The notes under the pieces: model-generated
What the model was told of the DNA's origin: nothing
Database searches by the model: none
Seen by the model: only the letters and a program-made list of their open reading frames with translations
Translations under genes and position numbers: made by a program
From: Rosellinia necatrix
Lineage: Eukaryota; Ascomycota; Sordariomycetes; Xylariales; Xylariaceae
DNA length: 64,000 nucleotides
Reading direction: 5' to 3'
NCBI GenBank assembly: GCA_021209875.1
Contig: JAGYVD010000003.1
Location: forward strand, 2,790,001-2,854,000
Part shown: in pieces, positions 1 to 12,200 of the stretch
Layout of the letters: each line of letters starts with the position of its first letter
Position numbering within the stretch: the stretch's first letter is position 1

Positions 1-1758
1 TCATCGGAGCCGCAGCTCTGGCTGGTCATGCCCTGATTCGCGCCCGCTGTATGATTTCTTGGGTTTCGTTCGAGCGGACGTCGGTTTGATGCAATGGAAA
101 CCAACGGGGGCCAGGAACATACATGAAGTAACAGGGTGACAAGGGCACTTGGCTGAGCATATTTCCTTCCTTCTTTGCTCCCCTTCCCTAGCCTGCCTGT
201 CTTATGATTGAGCGGAAGCAACGACAAAGAAAAGGAAAAAAAAAAATGAAAAAGGCCAGAGAGAGAGAGGGTGCGAGAGAGAGACAGTCTGAAACCAACC
301 CATCCGATGGATTTCATGCCCACCTTTGAATAGGAAACAATGGGGAAGAGGAATGTGACTTGTCCCATCGTGAAGATAATCTAACATGACTGCCCAATCC
401 AGCGACACCGGCTTCGTCATGGAGGCTTGGCTCGATGGCGGATTTAGTAAGTCATATGTTTCCAACAAAACACAAGACGATAATATCATGAAATAAGCAT
501 ATCCCCCGCACCTGTCAGCTTTGCTGGGCTTGTCCTTGACCGGCGCCCTCAACACGGATTGACGGGGATGTCTTGTGGTAGAATGCAGCAACCGCGCGGA
601 CCAGCGAATTCCGCTCGAGGGACGCGTGTGCGTTCGTTCGTACGTTGGTTTCGTCCGTTCGTGTTGAGGCTGGGCATTATTCATTTATTAACTATTTTTT
701 TTTTTGCCCTCTCTAGCGATCCGCACCACAGCGGGGAGCCAGGCCTGATAATGGAGGCATCGGAAATAATAGTATGTTTTCGGAATTAGGAGCCTTCGCA
801 ACTTGGTTTCCGCTCGAGCGATGCGGATGAATACGAGTCAGAGCGGTCAATTTTGCCGATCTCAACAAAAAAAAAAAAAATTAAACAAAAAACCCAAGAA
901 TACCGGAGCCACACGTAATAGCCCACATCGGCTTCGGCATGACAAGGCAACAGTTGGGTTGGGATCTGCCCACTATCGATGAGCTGGGGGTGGCGAAGGT
1001 TGTAGGGCGGAACAACAATAACAACAACACCAAACGACAACCCAAGCAAAAAGAAAAGCATTTTGGTCCTCACATGTCATGTCGGTTCGGCGTCGGCCCC
1101 GGCCCGTGTCCTAGGCTCTGGACTCGCTGATTGTGCGATTCTGACTTTCACTCGCAGCCTACCCCAGGCTCGTGGCATGGGATTCGCTGCTTAGCGACTG
1201 CGGTTTCATGTTAGTTAGGATGAAGGCATCCGGGGAGGGTTGGAACAGGCTCGCAGAGCGCCACATACGCAATACACCCTAATACGCCCCTTTCCCCTTC
1301 CCCCGGCCTTAGTCATGACTGGTCGGGGCCATATGCTGTAGTTACATCATATCGTACGTAGCAGTGTAGGTATGCTCTGGTGTGCTCTCCTCCTTCTGAC
1401 TGCTACCCGAGAGAGAGAGAGAGAGAGGAGTAAACGAGACAGAGACAGTCACCGACCGACGCTCAGATATCCAAATGCAGAAGCTACACAAACATGTGCC
1501 CAGAATCGTGTACCTGCCTAACGAGTGTATCTCTGCCGATGCAGCCCAAGTGCCGTCGCTACCAGACGCCGCCGAGCCGGAAGACCCTCTCGAGTGTAAC
1601 GCCTAATCAGTCAAACGTCTTGCCTCTTTGCCACTGCCGTGGGATTTTCGATTAGTTTTCTTTTACGAGGCTAGCCCCAGATTCCTTCTATCTATCCATC
1701 CGTTATCAAACAACATTAGAAGTAAGAGACCACCGCCGCCACCATCACCACCACTGCC

Positions 1759-1860
1759 ACTACCACCACTACCACCACTACCACCACTACCACCACTACC
1801 ACCACTACCACCACTACCACCACTACCACCACTACCACCACTACCACCACTACCACCGCT
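1759..1860. repeat. 9-bp minisatellite (TACCACCAC)n
   Basis: About eleven nearly perfect tandem copies of a 9-bp unit, preceded by a degenerate CCN tract from about 1733. It opens both strands: one strand reads as a Leu-Pro-Pro repeat and the other as a Gly-Ser-Gly repeat, but the flanks do not look coding. Confidence 0.85.
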
Positions 1861-2605
1861 ACCACCAACCACCAACACCACTACCAGCGCTACCTTGACC
1901 ATGTCCCTTGTTCTCGGGCTCTCGTTTTGGGGTTCCTCTCCCGTGGCTTACTCCGGCATGCTAGATGCCACTCCGGTCGGGATGCGACTTCGCGAGCGGG
2001 CCTTGCGATAGGCTATAGTCGTCACGTCACGGCTCTTAGTGTCGCGAGCGAGCGGCGGAGGAGGAGGAGGAGGAGGAGGAGGAGGGCAAGTCGGCGCCCT
2101 TCCTCTCGCCCCCTCCCCCCCTTAGCGTAGCCCTGTCTCTCTGCCCTGCCATGCCTTGTCAGGGCAGCATAGCATGTGTCTCGCCGTTCTAGAAAACCGC
2201 CTGCGCCCGCCGCACCCTGCTACGGTCTCATCGGCTCTCGTCGATCGACGCTTCCCACATGATAACGGGATCTCGGCTTGCAAAACGAGATGGCCCTGCC
2301 TACCACCCACCCAAACCCTATACTACACCCCCTTCCCATACCATTCCTCTCCTCTCCTCCAGGGTAGTGAACAGAAAAGAAGGTAAAAAAAAAAAAGGGA
2401 CAAAGGCCCATTTGCGCTCCTACGATGATTGATAACACATGCTCCGGCGCCGCAATAGCGGACGGGGCTTATAGTTCCCACCGCCCTGCCGCCCCTAACA
2501 TTTCCCCTTCTAGAAGAACGGGCGTCGGAGCTTAGGCGATTTCGGAGATGCAGGCTATCGGCAACGCGATGCGAGCCTATCTATCCCACCAAGCGGGCTC
2601 CGCTG

Positions 2606-2648
2606 TGTATGTGCGTATGTGTGTGTATGTATGTGTGTGCGCGTGTGT

Positions 2649-2679
<31 letters not shown>

Positions 2680-2680
2680 C
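2606..2680. repeat. (TG)n microsatellite, imperfect
   Basis: TG dinucleotide tract with TATG and CG interruptions. Its longest pure run lies near 2660-2679. No gene is visible around it. Confidence 0.85.
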
Positions 2681-4299
2681 GCGGTGTGTTGAAAGTGCGG
2701 ATTTTTCCGTACCCTGGACAGGTTTCCCGTATTTTGTCTCCTCTCTCTCCCCTCTCTTTCTCTATCCCTCTCTATCCCTCGCATGAAGGAAGGTCCCCTC
2801 TCTACGGATCGCCGCACGAACGTTTGAATTGTATTAGTGCCCCTCTCTCCCGGGGTACCCTGTATACTCTATCTGCCAGATGCCGATGACTGGCCTTCCT
2901 TCCCGGGGAGGAGGGGGGGGGGTTTGCGGGTGGGTGGTCTCTTTTTATTTTCTTTTATCTTATTCCTTTTGGAGTGGATTGGGAACAGGCGATTGATTTG
3001 CTGTAGCCTATTAAATGTAGGGGGTCTCGGGTATCGCCCGTTCTAGGGAGTAAGAACCCCATGCCTAGACGTTGCGGTGCCCCTCCTCCCCCTTGGTTTC
3101 TTCGACGGTCAATAGGGAAAAAGGAAAAAAAAAAAAAAAGAAAGACAATTCCAATTAACTAAGATAAAAAAAGGACCTCCCACCAACATCCTTTTAGTGT
3201 ATCGGCCAAATTGGTACGCTCAACGTAACCGCAGGGTAGGGGAGATACGTACAAATATCGGATAATAGGAGGCATAAAGCCAAGACTTTGATATCTGGCA
3301 GCTCCCCAATAGGGTTTCCCCGTTAGCGCTGGCGACACGCTTCGGAGGATGGCGAATAGATCGGGGTGTAACATTGCGTTACCGAAGTTACAGATGTCGA
3401 GGGCTATAACGTCTTCCCAGCGCCGGATTGCGCATACCCACAGGAGTTATCTATTCGTGTTGCGAGGGGAGGGGGGAAGGGGGACAGGAGAGCTCTCTTC
3501 CCAACATGCATAGGTAGGTTAGACGCAAAAAAGGAAAGAAAAGAGCCAAGAGGCAGGATGGGACGTCGGGATCGGACAAGGGAGACAATTACTGGAATTA
3601 CGACCGGTCTGTTGGGGCGATCGAGGGCAAATGTGACCGATTCCTCAACGTAGTTTTGACGGAAGGATGGCCCCGGACGGTGGTGGCTTTGCGGTCCCCC
3701 TTCGACGAGCACGTCCACACCGGGTCACGGAATACCAGAAACGAGACGGATATGGGAAAAAGATCGTGATGTGGGCGGGGGAACCGTAATGCGGAGCAGT
3801 CTGGGCGACCGCCACAGTCTGGGGTTTGCCAGTATTTTGGATTATCTGGTAGGCTATCTTGTATGCGTCCCTGTTGTGATACCTTAGGCGCTGCTTTTCG
3901 CACTCGGTACCATGGGGAAGTGTTTCTGGCACTGGATTGGTTACGTATTTGCCCAAGTGACGAGACATCCCAGGCAAGATGCACTGTTCTTAATGGCACG
4001 CTGCTGTGATGGGCCTTATACTCGAGACAAGCGAGATGTGTAGAAAACGGCAACCCGGAACGAGCTTACATATACATACATAAGTAGCATCTGGCATTAA
4101 GAATGTGCGATATGTGATATAATATGGCCCCTATACGTACGCCTTGGGGGAAGGGGGGAGGGAGGGAGGGGGCGAGGAACGAGAGGGACGCGCCTTCGTC
4201 CGGGCACTGTCTCCCGTCGAGGAAGACAACGCGTGACTCGGTACACGCCCCCCCTTCTCCTCCGCGGATATATCCAAAAACAAGATAGAACATGACATT

Positions 4300-5199
4300 T
4301 CAGATCATCACGAAGCCGTCTTCGGTCTCTTCTCCACCTGCTGCTGCTGCTGCTGCTGCTGCTGTTACTGCTGCTGCCTGGCCCTGACTCGTGAGGCCTA
4401 GCTCCACCAGCTTCGCGTGGACCAGATCGGCGATGGCGACCATGCCCTCGGGCCGGGGGTGGTAGGCGCCGCCCCTGTAGAACAGCTTCCACGTGAAGCC
4501 GGAGATCCAGGGCCGCTCGGCGCCGACGGCGTGGGCCTCGCTCGCGGCGGCGACGCCGACGGGGGCGCACCAGGCCTCGCGGCCGCGGACGGCGAGGTGC
4601 GTGGCCTCGAGCAGGCGGGCGGCGACCTCGCGGTGGTGGGCGACGCGGTCGGCGCCGAAGACGACGTCCTGGCCGGGCCGGGTGTCGGGGCCCAGCACGG
4701 CCTGGTACTCGACGACGAGGACGCGGGCGCCGGGGGCCCTGCGGTGGATGGCGTCGAGCACGGCCGCGTACCGCCGCGCGAGGCCGTTCACGTCCAGCTG
4801 GAGCCGGGCCCGGGCCTCGGCCTCGGCCTCAGTCCCCTCGCCGCCGCCCCGCAGGTACAGGAGCGCGCTGCCGGCCCAGGACCGGCTCAGGGTGTCCTGG
4901 AAGATGCCGCCGATGTAGCCGATGTCGTTGCCGCCGCCCAGGACCAGGACCACGTCGGCGTCGGCGGGCAGCGCGTCGACCTGCGGCGGGAACCGCCGGC
5001 CGCCGGCGTCCTGTGGCGTGTCGAGGAGGTGCAGCAGCGTGGCGCCGCAGACGCTCAGGTCCGTCAGGCTGGCGCCGAGCCGCTCGGCGACGAGGTGCGC
5101 GTAGTTGGCGCCCGAGCGGCCGGCGCTCTCGTCCTCTATGGGCGCGATGGTCGGACCCGCCGCGAAGGACGAGCCGAGGCTCGCGATGCGGAGAGACAT
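4300..5199 (-). CDS. SGNH/GDSL-type hydrolase, 299 aa, single exon
   Basis: Predicted intracellular esterase or lipase of the SGNH fold; the substrate is unknown. The ATG at 5199 starts immediately before block I. Visible family blocks: GSSFAAG at residues 9-15 in place of GDSL (nucleophile probably Ser11), Gly52 in VCGAT (block II), GGGND with Asn91-Asp92 (block III), and His247 in AYHPRPEG (block V). The usual Asp three residues before that His is Gly244, so the enzyme may use a Ser-His dyad or another acid. There is no signal peptide or membrane segment. The C-terminus is an alanine run encoded by a GCA/CTG trinucleotide repeat (about 4330-4375), then an acidic tail. The gene is much richer in GC than its surroundings. 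A long open frame on the opposite strand is its shadow. Confidence 0.8.
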   Translation of the reverse strand: MSLRIASLGSSFAAGPTIAPIEDESAGRSGANYAHLVAERLGASLTDLSVCGATLLHLLDTPQDAGGRRFPPQVDALPADADVVLVLGGGNDIGYIGGIFQDTLSRSWAGSALLYLRGGGEGTEAEAEARARLQLDVNGLARRYAAVLDAIHRRAPGARVLVVEYQAVLGPDTRPGQDVVFGADRVAHHREVAARLLEATHLAVRGREAWCAPVGVAAASEAHAVGAERPWISGFTWKLFYRGGAYHPRPEGMVAIADLVHAKLVELGLTSQGQAAAVTAAAAAAAAGGEETEDGFVMI

Positions 5200-7073
5200 T
5201 TCTCTTCTCTCTTCCTCTCTCTCTTCTCTCTCTTCTTCTCTCTTTTCTTCTCTCTCTGGCCCTCCCTCGTTTCTCCCCTGGTGTGATCGATGGTCACCAA
5301 CTACCTACTGCCCGGTTAACCCGGCTAGCTAGTTAGTCTCGCTACCTAGTATTACTGCTTGTGTCGTCCGTCGCACGGCGGAGAACCTTAACATCCGATT
5401 GCCGAAACAAAATGCGATGTCCAATCGAGCCTGGGTAACGTACCCCAACCCAGATATGGTGAGCGGTTGATCTATCTCTGTACATACGACGGCCGGGGGG
5501 TTACAGGCGCCACTGGGTGCATCGGGTGCATCGGACCGTGTCTTAATTATGTACAGTATACACATATCTCCGCAGGCCGTGTACACAGGTAGTTAGTTAC
5601 CTGTTACGGTGACCTAACTAGACTAGCATTGGTGGTTCTAATACATAATAGAGGTCATGTGGATGGGTGCGGAGAACGGATCTAGGTAGTGGCAACCATC
5701 ACTTGTAGATTAGCTTTCTTCTAGTTCATGAGGTCTCTGACACCCCACGTTTTATCTACACTGGGTATTGTGTTTGCAATTTCTGGCCGAACTATAATTG
5801 TGTAATAATAGTAGTAGGTAGTACCTAGGTAGGTAGGATAGTAGGTAGGTTTGTTAATGTGCCACAGCATGAAATAGGTACACAGGAAGTTAGGGAGGTA
5901 GGAAGTCAGGTAGTTTACCTACCTAGGTAGGTAGTTACCTAGGTAGTGATAGTAGTACAGCATACGCACAACGGCCTACTAGAGATGTACCACAACGGCC
6001 CATGACTTTCGCATCTATCTACACCGTACGTATAATCGATTAATTCGGGTCGCTCTTTTCCTTTTTCCTTTTTCCTGTTTTCTCCATTTCCCCCATTTCC
6101 CCCATTTCCCCCGTTTCCTTTTCGAATTCTTTCTGCTTGGGTAGTTATGTCTGTCTCTTTGTGATGGCGAAGACCACGGCAACCACTGATCAATCCGTAA
6201 CATTTGATAGTAGAGCGACGCCATAATAATGTCTTGGCGCCCAGTTCCTCCGACCCCGGGCCACGCCGCTGGCCGCCGGCACGCGGCCTCGACGATAGCT
6301 GTGAGCCGAACTGTCAATTTCGCCAGTCGCACAACATCTTCCCTTCCTGTCCGGGGCCTTCCTGTCCGGGGACAACTCGAAGCTTGTACTAAATGCCGAA
6401 CGGCCACTCCTCCACTAACGCATTCCATCCAAGTGCACAATAAGGCGTGGACACACACGCTCTTCATCCTTCATCCTCTTTTGTGGTTGACATGACCTGA
6501 CTAATCTCGTCTCGTCTCGTCTTGTCTCTTCTTGTCTCTTCTTGTCTCATCTTGTTGCAATATCCTCCCTCTCATCTTTGACTCGCCGTACCCGGTTTTT
6601 GCTCGCCCAATCAATTGACCCTCCCCACGACTTCCACGGGATCTCGTACTCGTCCGTCGGGAATAGATCATACCGAAAGAGTATCAAGACTAGATATCGG
6701 GTATAACAGAGTGTTGGTGTGGCACCGAACCGACGGCACCCTTCCAATCAAACCAGATTCCCGAGGGATAAAGAAGTATTAAAAAAAATAAAAAAAAAAT
6801 TAAAAATAAAAATAGCCACGGCTTGGTCGGAGATAGCAGATATTCGTGGTCACGCACTACGCACCTCTACGCTTTCCACCTAACTATTTGAGACTTGTTA
6901 CGGGTAGCGACGTTGACGGCACCCCTCCCCCTTCCCCCTTTGGATCGAATCAAACGCTCAAGAGTTCGGAGTACCTACGAGATACAAGGTTCGCAGCTCA
7001 ACATTCACAGCCAAAACGTTAAATCCCCCGGCCGTGCACCACACCGCTACTAGGACGACAGAATCGGCATATC
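5200..7073. other. Intergenic region, probable shared promoters, no gene seen
   Basis: Separates two divergent genes. It contains a CT-rich leader just upstream of the hydrolase (5200-5275), a TAGGTAGG-type degenerate repeat zone (about 5810-5950), TTTCCCCCA 9-bp repeats (about 6085-6115), a 14-bp tandem (6349-6376), TCTTGTCT repeats (about 6505-6555), and an A-rich tract near 6780-6810. CT-rich sequence precedes the deaminase start. No coding potential was recognised. Confidence 0.6.
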
Positions 7074-8590
7074 ATGACGCCTTCCAAGCCGGGGCCGCCC
7101 AGGAATCAGGTGTTCCTCGGTACTTTCGTGCACTCCAAAACACTCGGCGAGCTCGAGTACCTGCACAATACGGCTATCTGTGTCGACGCGTCGGGGAAGA
7201 TTATTGCTGTAGAAGCCAACTGCGATCAGCAAAAGGCCCTCGAAACGCTGTATGCGAAGTTAGGTTGGAGCCCAGACGATCTTGCCATCACCGTAGCCCG
7301 GGATGGGCAATTCTTCTTCCCTGGTTTCATAGGTACGTGGCTCCCTGCAACACATCGGCCAGGCTGGATCTCATCCCGGCTAACATCGTACGATCAGACA
7401 CGCATGTCCATGCCTCTCAATATCCCAATGTCGGCCTCTTCGGCAAGACGACCTTGTTGGATTGGCTGGAGAAATACACCTTCCCCGCGGAGGCTTCGCT
7501 ATCGTCACTCCCCAAGGCACGCAGAGTGTATACGCGATGCATTAGGCGGACACTAGCACATGGAACTACCACGGCCGCCTATTACGCCACCATTCACGTC
7601 GACGCCACTAATATTCTAGCCGACCTATGCCATTCCATGGGTCAGCGCGCCTTCGTCGGCCGTGTATGCATGGACTATGGCCCGGATTACTACCACGACG
7701 AATCACCTGCGGAGGCCGTGGCCGCCACCCGCGCTACGATCCAACACATCCGCAGCATGGACCATGACTTCGAGCTCGTGAGCCCCATCATCACCCCGAG
7801 GTTCGCGCCCGCGTGCAGCCCCGAGATGATGAGGGCCCTGTCGGAGCTGCAGAGGGAGACGCGGCTGCCGATGCAGACGCACCTGTCAGAGAACGTGGGC
7901 GAGATCGACCTGGTGCGGGAGCTCTCCCCCGACAGCAAGAGCTACACCGACGTGTACGACGCGCACGGGCTCCTGAACGAGAAGACCGTTCTGGCTCATG
8001 CCATCTACCTCAGCGAGGAGGAGGCGGATCTGATCGCCCAGAGGAAGGCCGGGGTCGCCCACTGCCCGTGCAGCAACTCCGCTCTCACGAGCGGCGCCGC
8101 TCGTGTGCGCTGGCTGCTGGGCAAGGGCATCTCGGTCGGGCTCGGGACTGACATGAGTGGCGGCTATAGCCCGAGCGTTCTCGAGGCCGCGAGGCAGGCA
8201 AAGCTCGTATCCAACTCCCTGCTGTTCCCTAGCAGCGGCGGCCCACCGGAGGGGAAGAAAGGGGAAGGGGAAGGGGAAGGGGAGCGCGAGAGCGCCAGCC
8301 TGAGCGTCGATGAGGTCCTGTACCTGGCGACGAGGGGTGGCGCCGAGGTGCTGGGCCTCGCCGACAAGGTCGGCGCCTTCGGCGTCGGCATGCGGTGGGA
8401 CGCCCAGCTCGTCAACCTCGCCGTCGTCCCCGAGGACGTCCCCGAGGACGACCCCGCCCCCGACGGCAACGTAGACGTCTTCGGCTGGGAGGCCTGGGAC
8501 GAGCGCATCGCCAAGTGGGTCTTCAACGGTGACGACCGGAATACCAGTAAGGTATGGGTGCAGGGACGGCTCGTGCATGAGCGGCGTTAG
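7074..8590 (+). CDS. Guanine deaminase (guanine aminohydrolase), 483 aa, 2 exons
   Basis: Converts guanine to xanthine and ammonia in purine salvage/catabolism; a zinc-dependent amidohydrolase expected in the cytosol. Exons 7074-7332 and 7398-8590, joined over a 65-nt GT-AG intron. The junction restores the family signature PGFIDTHVHA, which the unspliced frame breaks. Likely metal and catalytic residues: His89 and His91 (THVHA), His248 (MQTHLSEN), His287 (LAHAIYLS) and Asp338 (LGTDMSGG). The QYPNVGLFGKTTLLDWLE block after the first histidines is characteristic of guanine deaminases rather than other amidohydrolases. The start at 7074 begins the usual FVHSKTLGELEYL N-terminal beta-sandwich. 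A short Gly/Glu-rich insertion (about 8250-8300, GGGGAA repeat) is probably a surface loop. The gene points towards FAS beta, convergent with it. Confidence 0.93.
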
Positions 8591-9205
8591 AGTAGAGAAA
8601 AGGGCCCTGCCCGTCAAGCTATTCATCCATTCATCCATTTGTCTAGGCTATGTTACCTCGGCCCCGTCCTTTTCTCATACCTGGGCTTCTGGGTTCCGAT
8701 TCTAATGGCGTAGACGGTAGAGAAGGGAGTACGCTAAGCGGTGTGCATCGCATCGTATGATAAAGAAGCGCTCATTGCCTACCTTATAGCATTGAGGGAT
8801 GATTAGCGCTAGGCTATGGTAGATAAAGCTCATCTATGATAGCAATGTTAGTAGCAGCACATATTTTATGAGATATTATCATAGCCAGTATCTTCTCTTG
8901 ATCCTGAGAACTCGCGCAAAACTCAGAAATACGTCATATGACTTTTATGTTAAATTTACAAACATAGTAAGTAGGTTCCTAAAATGGCATAGGGAATTGC
9001 GGTTGGGCTTTTAAAATGCCATTAAGATGAGGTGGAATAGTAGTCCAACCTCTTACGGTATCGCAAGGTTCGTGTCTAAAGGCTCTCTAGAGTAACACAG
9101 CATTTACGTAAGTTCCTCCTGTAATACTACATGCTCTTGTATAGCCCTCTGTAATGTATTCCACATATTACCGCCTTCCATCTGTTCCTTGGCCGACGGC
9201 TAGGC
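8591..9205. other. Convergent intergenic spacer
   Basis: 615 bp between the 3' ends of the guanine deaminase and FAS beta genes. It becomes AT-rich after 8750, as expected for two facing 3' UTRs. No ORF or RNA gene was seen. Confidence 0.6.
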
Positions 9206-12200
9206 TCAATGGTCGCCGTTAATCCGAGCCTCAGACTCATTTGCACTGTCGGTGCCATTAACACCATTCACCTTGCTTGTGTCATCCTGGTAGCTGTCCC
9301 AATTTTGAAGTATCTGGGCGATCTTGGGCGAGTTTGTCAGGTCGTAGACGTTTTGGAAGTACTCTTTTGTGAGTTCGAATGGACGGGCCGTGACATTGGG
9401 AATATATTTTCCAACGAGCTTGGAGGGATCAATAGATGTCTTATTGATCTTCTTGAGGAGAATATTGCGGAAAGGCTTGACACCAGAACGCAAGAATGTG
9501 GAGTGGAACGGCACATCAATACCCTTTAGTGGGATAGTGGCGAAGCCTCGTTGTAGTTCCAGTGGCCGCGGTTTAGCCAGAGTCTGTTGGGCAGAACCCT
9601 TAATAATATCGGCAAGTTGCTGTTTCAATTCTTCACTACTAACCTCATTGAGTAACTGATTCGTGTCTACTCTCTGGGCCTTCAAAAAGTTGGTGACAGT
9701 GGTGAGTGTGTCGAGAGCACGCAGATCACCAGCGCACACGTATTGCATATTGGCGATGTTGTAGTTGACAATCTCCAAGAGCCAACCAGTCTCCTCAGCA
9801 ATGCTGGTGACTACGAAGCGAAGGGCTGCTTCATTGAACGTTTTCGAGATGCGGCTGGGGTTTACAGCACACATGGAGTAGTTAGATCGTCCTTGCGCAT
9901 CTCGCTCGACTGCTACTTGCATAGTTAATCCGCGATAGAAGACAACAGATACCAAGGACTCGATGGGTAACACATTCGCCAGAGCGGCGAGGGCCGAATA
10001 CTCTCCTAGGGAGTGGCCAGCGAATGTGCTATCACGTGGCACTAAGCCTCTGGCATTCATATCTTCGAAGCTGGCTTTTTCCATTAGCGTCAATGCAGGC
10101 TGAGTGAATTGGGTGGCCGACAGGAGGCCGGCAGGTGATCGGTAGGTATAGGATGTTGTCTTCTCGTTGATTTCTTTGAAGATGCGCTCGGATTTTACTG
10201 TTCCATCTGCGCCAATGGTCTCGAAATTCATTTGCATATAGTTTTCTCGAATCGCTTTGCCGCGGGGGCCACCGAAGTGAATGGTGAGTTCCTTGGGGTT
10301 GTTTTTGACGATGTTCAAGATAGAGAAGCCTGGAGTCAATTAGCGACAGTGCCATAATAGATTAGCGAAAAAAAAAAAAAAACTTACCATAGGTGTCCAG
10401 AAGATATTTGTCGGCTCTGTCCCAGACCTCCTTGGCGACTGAACTGGAGGCATACAAGTCCATGCCCATCCCTTGCTCTTGTGAGCCCTGGCCAGTGAAG
10501 ACATATGCTGTGACCGGTTGCTCAACTTCAGCCTCCCCAAGCAGGACTTTTTCCTCCGTCTCTTTGTTGCTGGCTTCCACTTTGATGATCTTTCGTCCAC
10601 CGATCATCCCAACGTGTTGGAGTCTGACCTCAATGTCATCATTAGGAAGCACCATGCCAACCAAGGAAGCATGGAAGCTACGGACTCGCCCAACATTATT
10701 CTCGGCAGCCCATGTTTCTACCAAGCTTCGGACGGCTGCGCTTGAGTACATGCCATGTGTAATCGTGCCCGGTAGGTTGGCATAGCTAGAGAAGACGCGC
10801 GAAACGTGGATAGGATTATAGTCACCCGAGACTTTGGCGTAGGTCTCATTTGAGGCGGGCGCCTTTAAGAGAAGTGGCGCCTTTCCGCTCAGAGGAATGG
10901 GGTTCTCAAATAGGATAGGCTGTTCGATGGAAGAACCGTGTCGTTCGAGATAGTCGAGAACAGGATTCCCATGCGAAGCTCCAGCCTCGTAGTCCACTTT
11001 GCCGATTTGAATGATTTCCTTGGTAGGAAGTTCGAGGAGAACTTGGCCGCTGGTTCTCACACTACTGAACACCGTCTTGTTCTTGAATGTAATTAGACTC
11101 TGGAGGCGGAAAGTCAACGTCTGGCCTAGTAATTCGATCTCCTCATTGTCGAATTGGATCCAATCCTTAGACCGCAACACTGCAACGTCTTTCGATGTAG
11201 AAAGATGAACTTGCATCGGAGTTTCCAGTTTACTTTGGAAGGTGTTCTCGTAATCGGTGTAAACACCTCGATACAAGAATTGCGACGTGACCTCCATAAC
11301 CGGCTGACCGTCTCGCTTGATAGTACCACAGACTTCCACCATTTTGCCCGAGTCTTGGTTAATCACGGCATTGATCTGAGCAGTGGTTTGCACCTCATCA
11401 CCCCTTTTCAATGGCTCTGCACCGGGCATCATACGAAAGCCGTTAGATAGATGAACAAGCTTTAAAAGATCCCCATCAATCGTTCGAGGGAATATTGGCT
11501 TTGTAATCGCCTTCCATCCCACTACGATAGCGAAGTCCATGGGTGCCAGCATGTCTTTGCCAGGTCGGTCAACAAACGCCTCGCCCGTATTACCAACAGC
11601 ATGTACAAAATCGTTGATTTCGCTACTCTTAATAGCAGCCTTACCACCATCGAACTGCGAATGGACATCGCTGTCTAAATCGAGAGGCTCATTGCCGAAC
11701 CATGCCCGCCAGTAGAATTCTTTGATGCGGTCATTGCGGCCCTCCATGACTTCATGAATCGGGGCATAACCTGCTTCCGGCCGGTAAATGAATCTGAGCG
11801 GCAAGGAGGCAGGTTTACCCAGGGCTGTGGTGTCTTTAATCATGCTGACAGTGATCTCTCGCTCGCCGTCAAATTTAACCTCAATCACATCCTGATAATG
11901 GTTGTGCCGCGGTTGTTCACGGACAATGATGGACGTTTTTGCTGGCTCATCAGGATGGTGAATCTCGACAAATAACCCACGGACAGGCGCAAAAATTCTC
12001 TTCATCGGATTGGTTTGGTATTTCTTCCCTTGAACTACAACCTCTGATGTGAAAAGGGCATGCCGCCAGCCGCGGCTTGGGCCTGCTAGGAGAGAGAGCC
12101 AAGTCTCAATCGGTGGCAGCGTGGCCGTGGGGGATGAGGATAGTCGGTAGGTATTCTTTTGCTCATCTTGGGAAACAACAAGACCTTCCACATCTGGAGG

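Larger units (their letters stand above)
1..4299. other. Gene-free, microsatellite-rich stretch
   Basis: No open reading frame here has family resemblance, sensible codon use or a plausible exon structure. The sequence holds A-runs near 240, 868, 2385 and 3125, (GA)n near 1411-1427, a 9-bp minisatellite (1759-1860), a (GGA)n run (about 2054-2084) and a (TG)n run (about 2606-2680). Long CT-rich and poly-A patches are typical of fungal promoter and UTR DNA, so part of it may be the regulatory region of a gene lying left of the window or of the hydrolase gene at 4.3-5.2 kb. Confidence 0.6.

Noticed and set aside
1628..2011. Proline-rich 127-aa frame
   Set aside because: Its length comes from the 9-bp minisatellite; flanking sequence does not look coding.
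3598..4053. 151-aa frame on the minus strand
   Set aside because: No family resemblance, no hydrophobic or domain pattern, and an overlapping frame on the same strand is equally open.
4417..5286. 289-aa open frame on the plus strand
   Set aside because: It is the antisense shadow of the SGNH hydrolase gene: GC-rich third positions keep the opposite strand open. No domain is visible.
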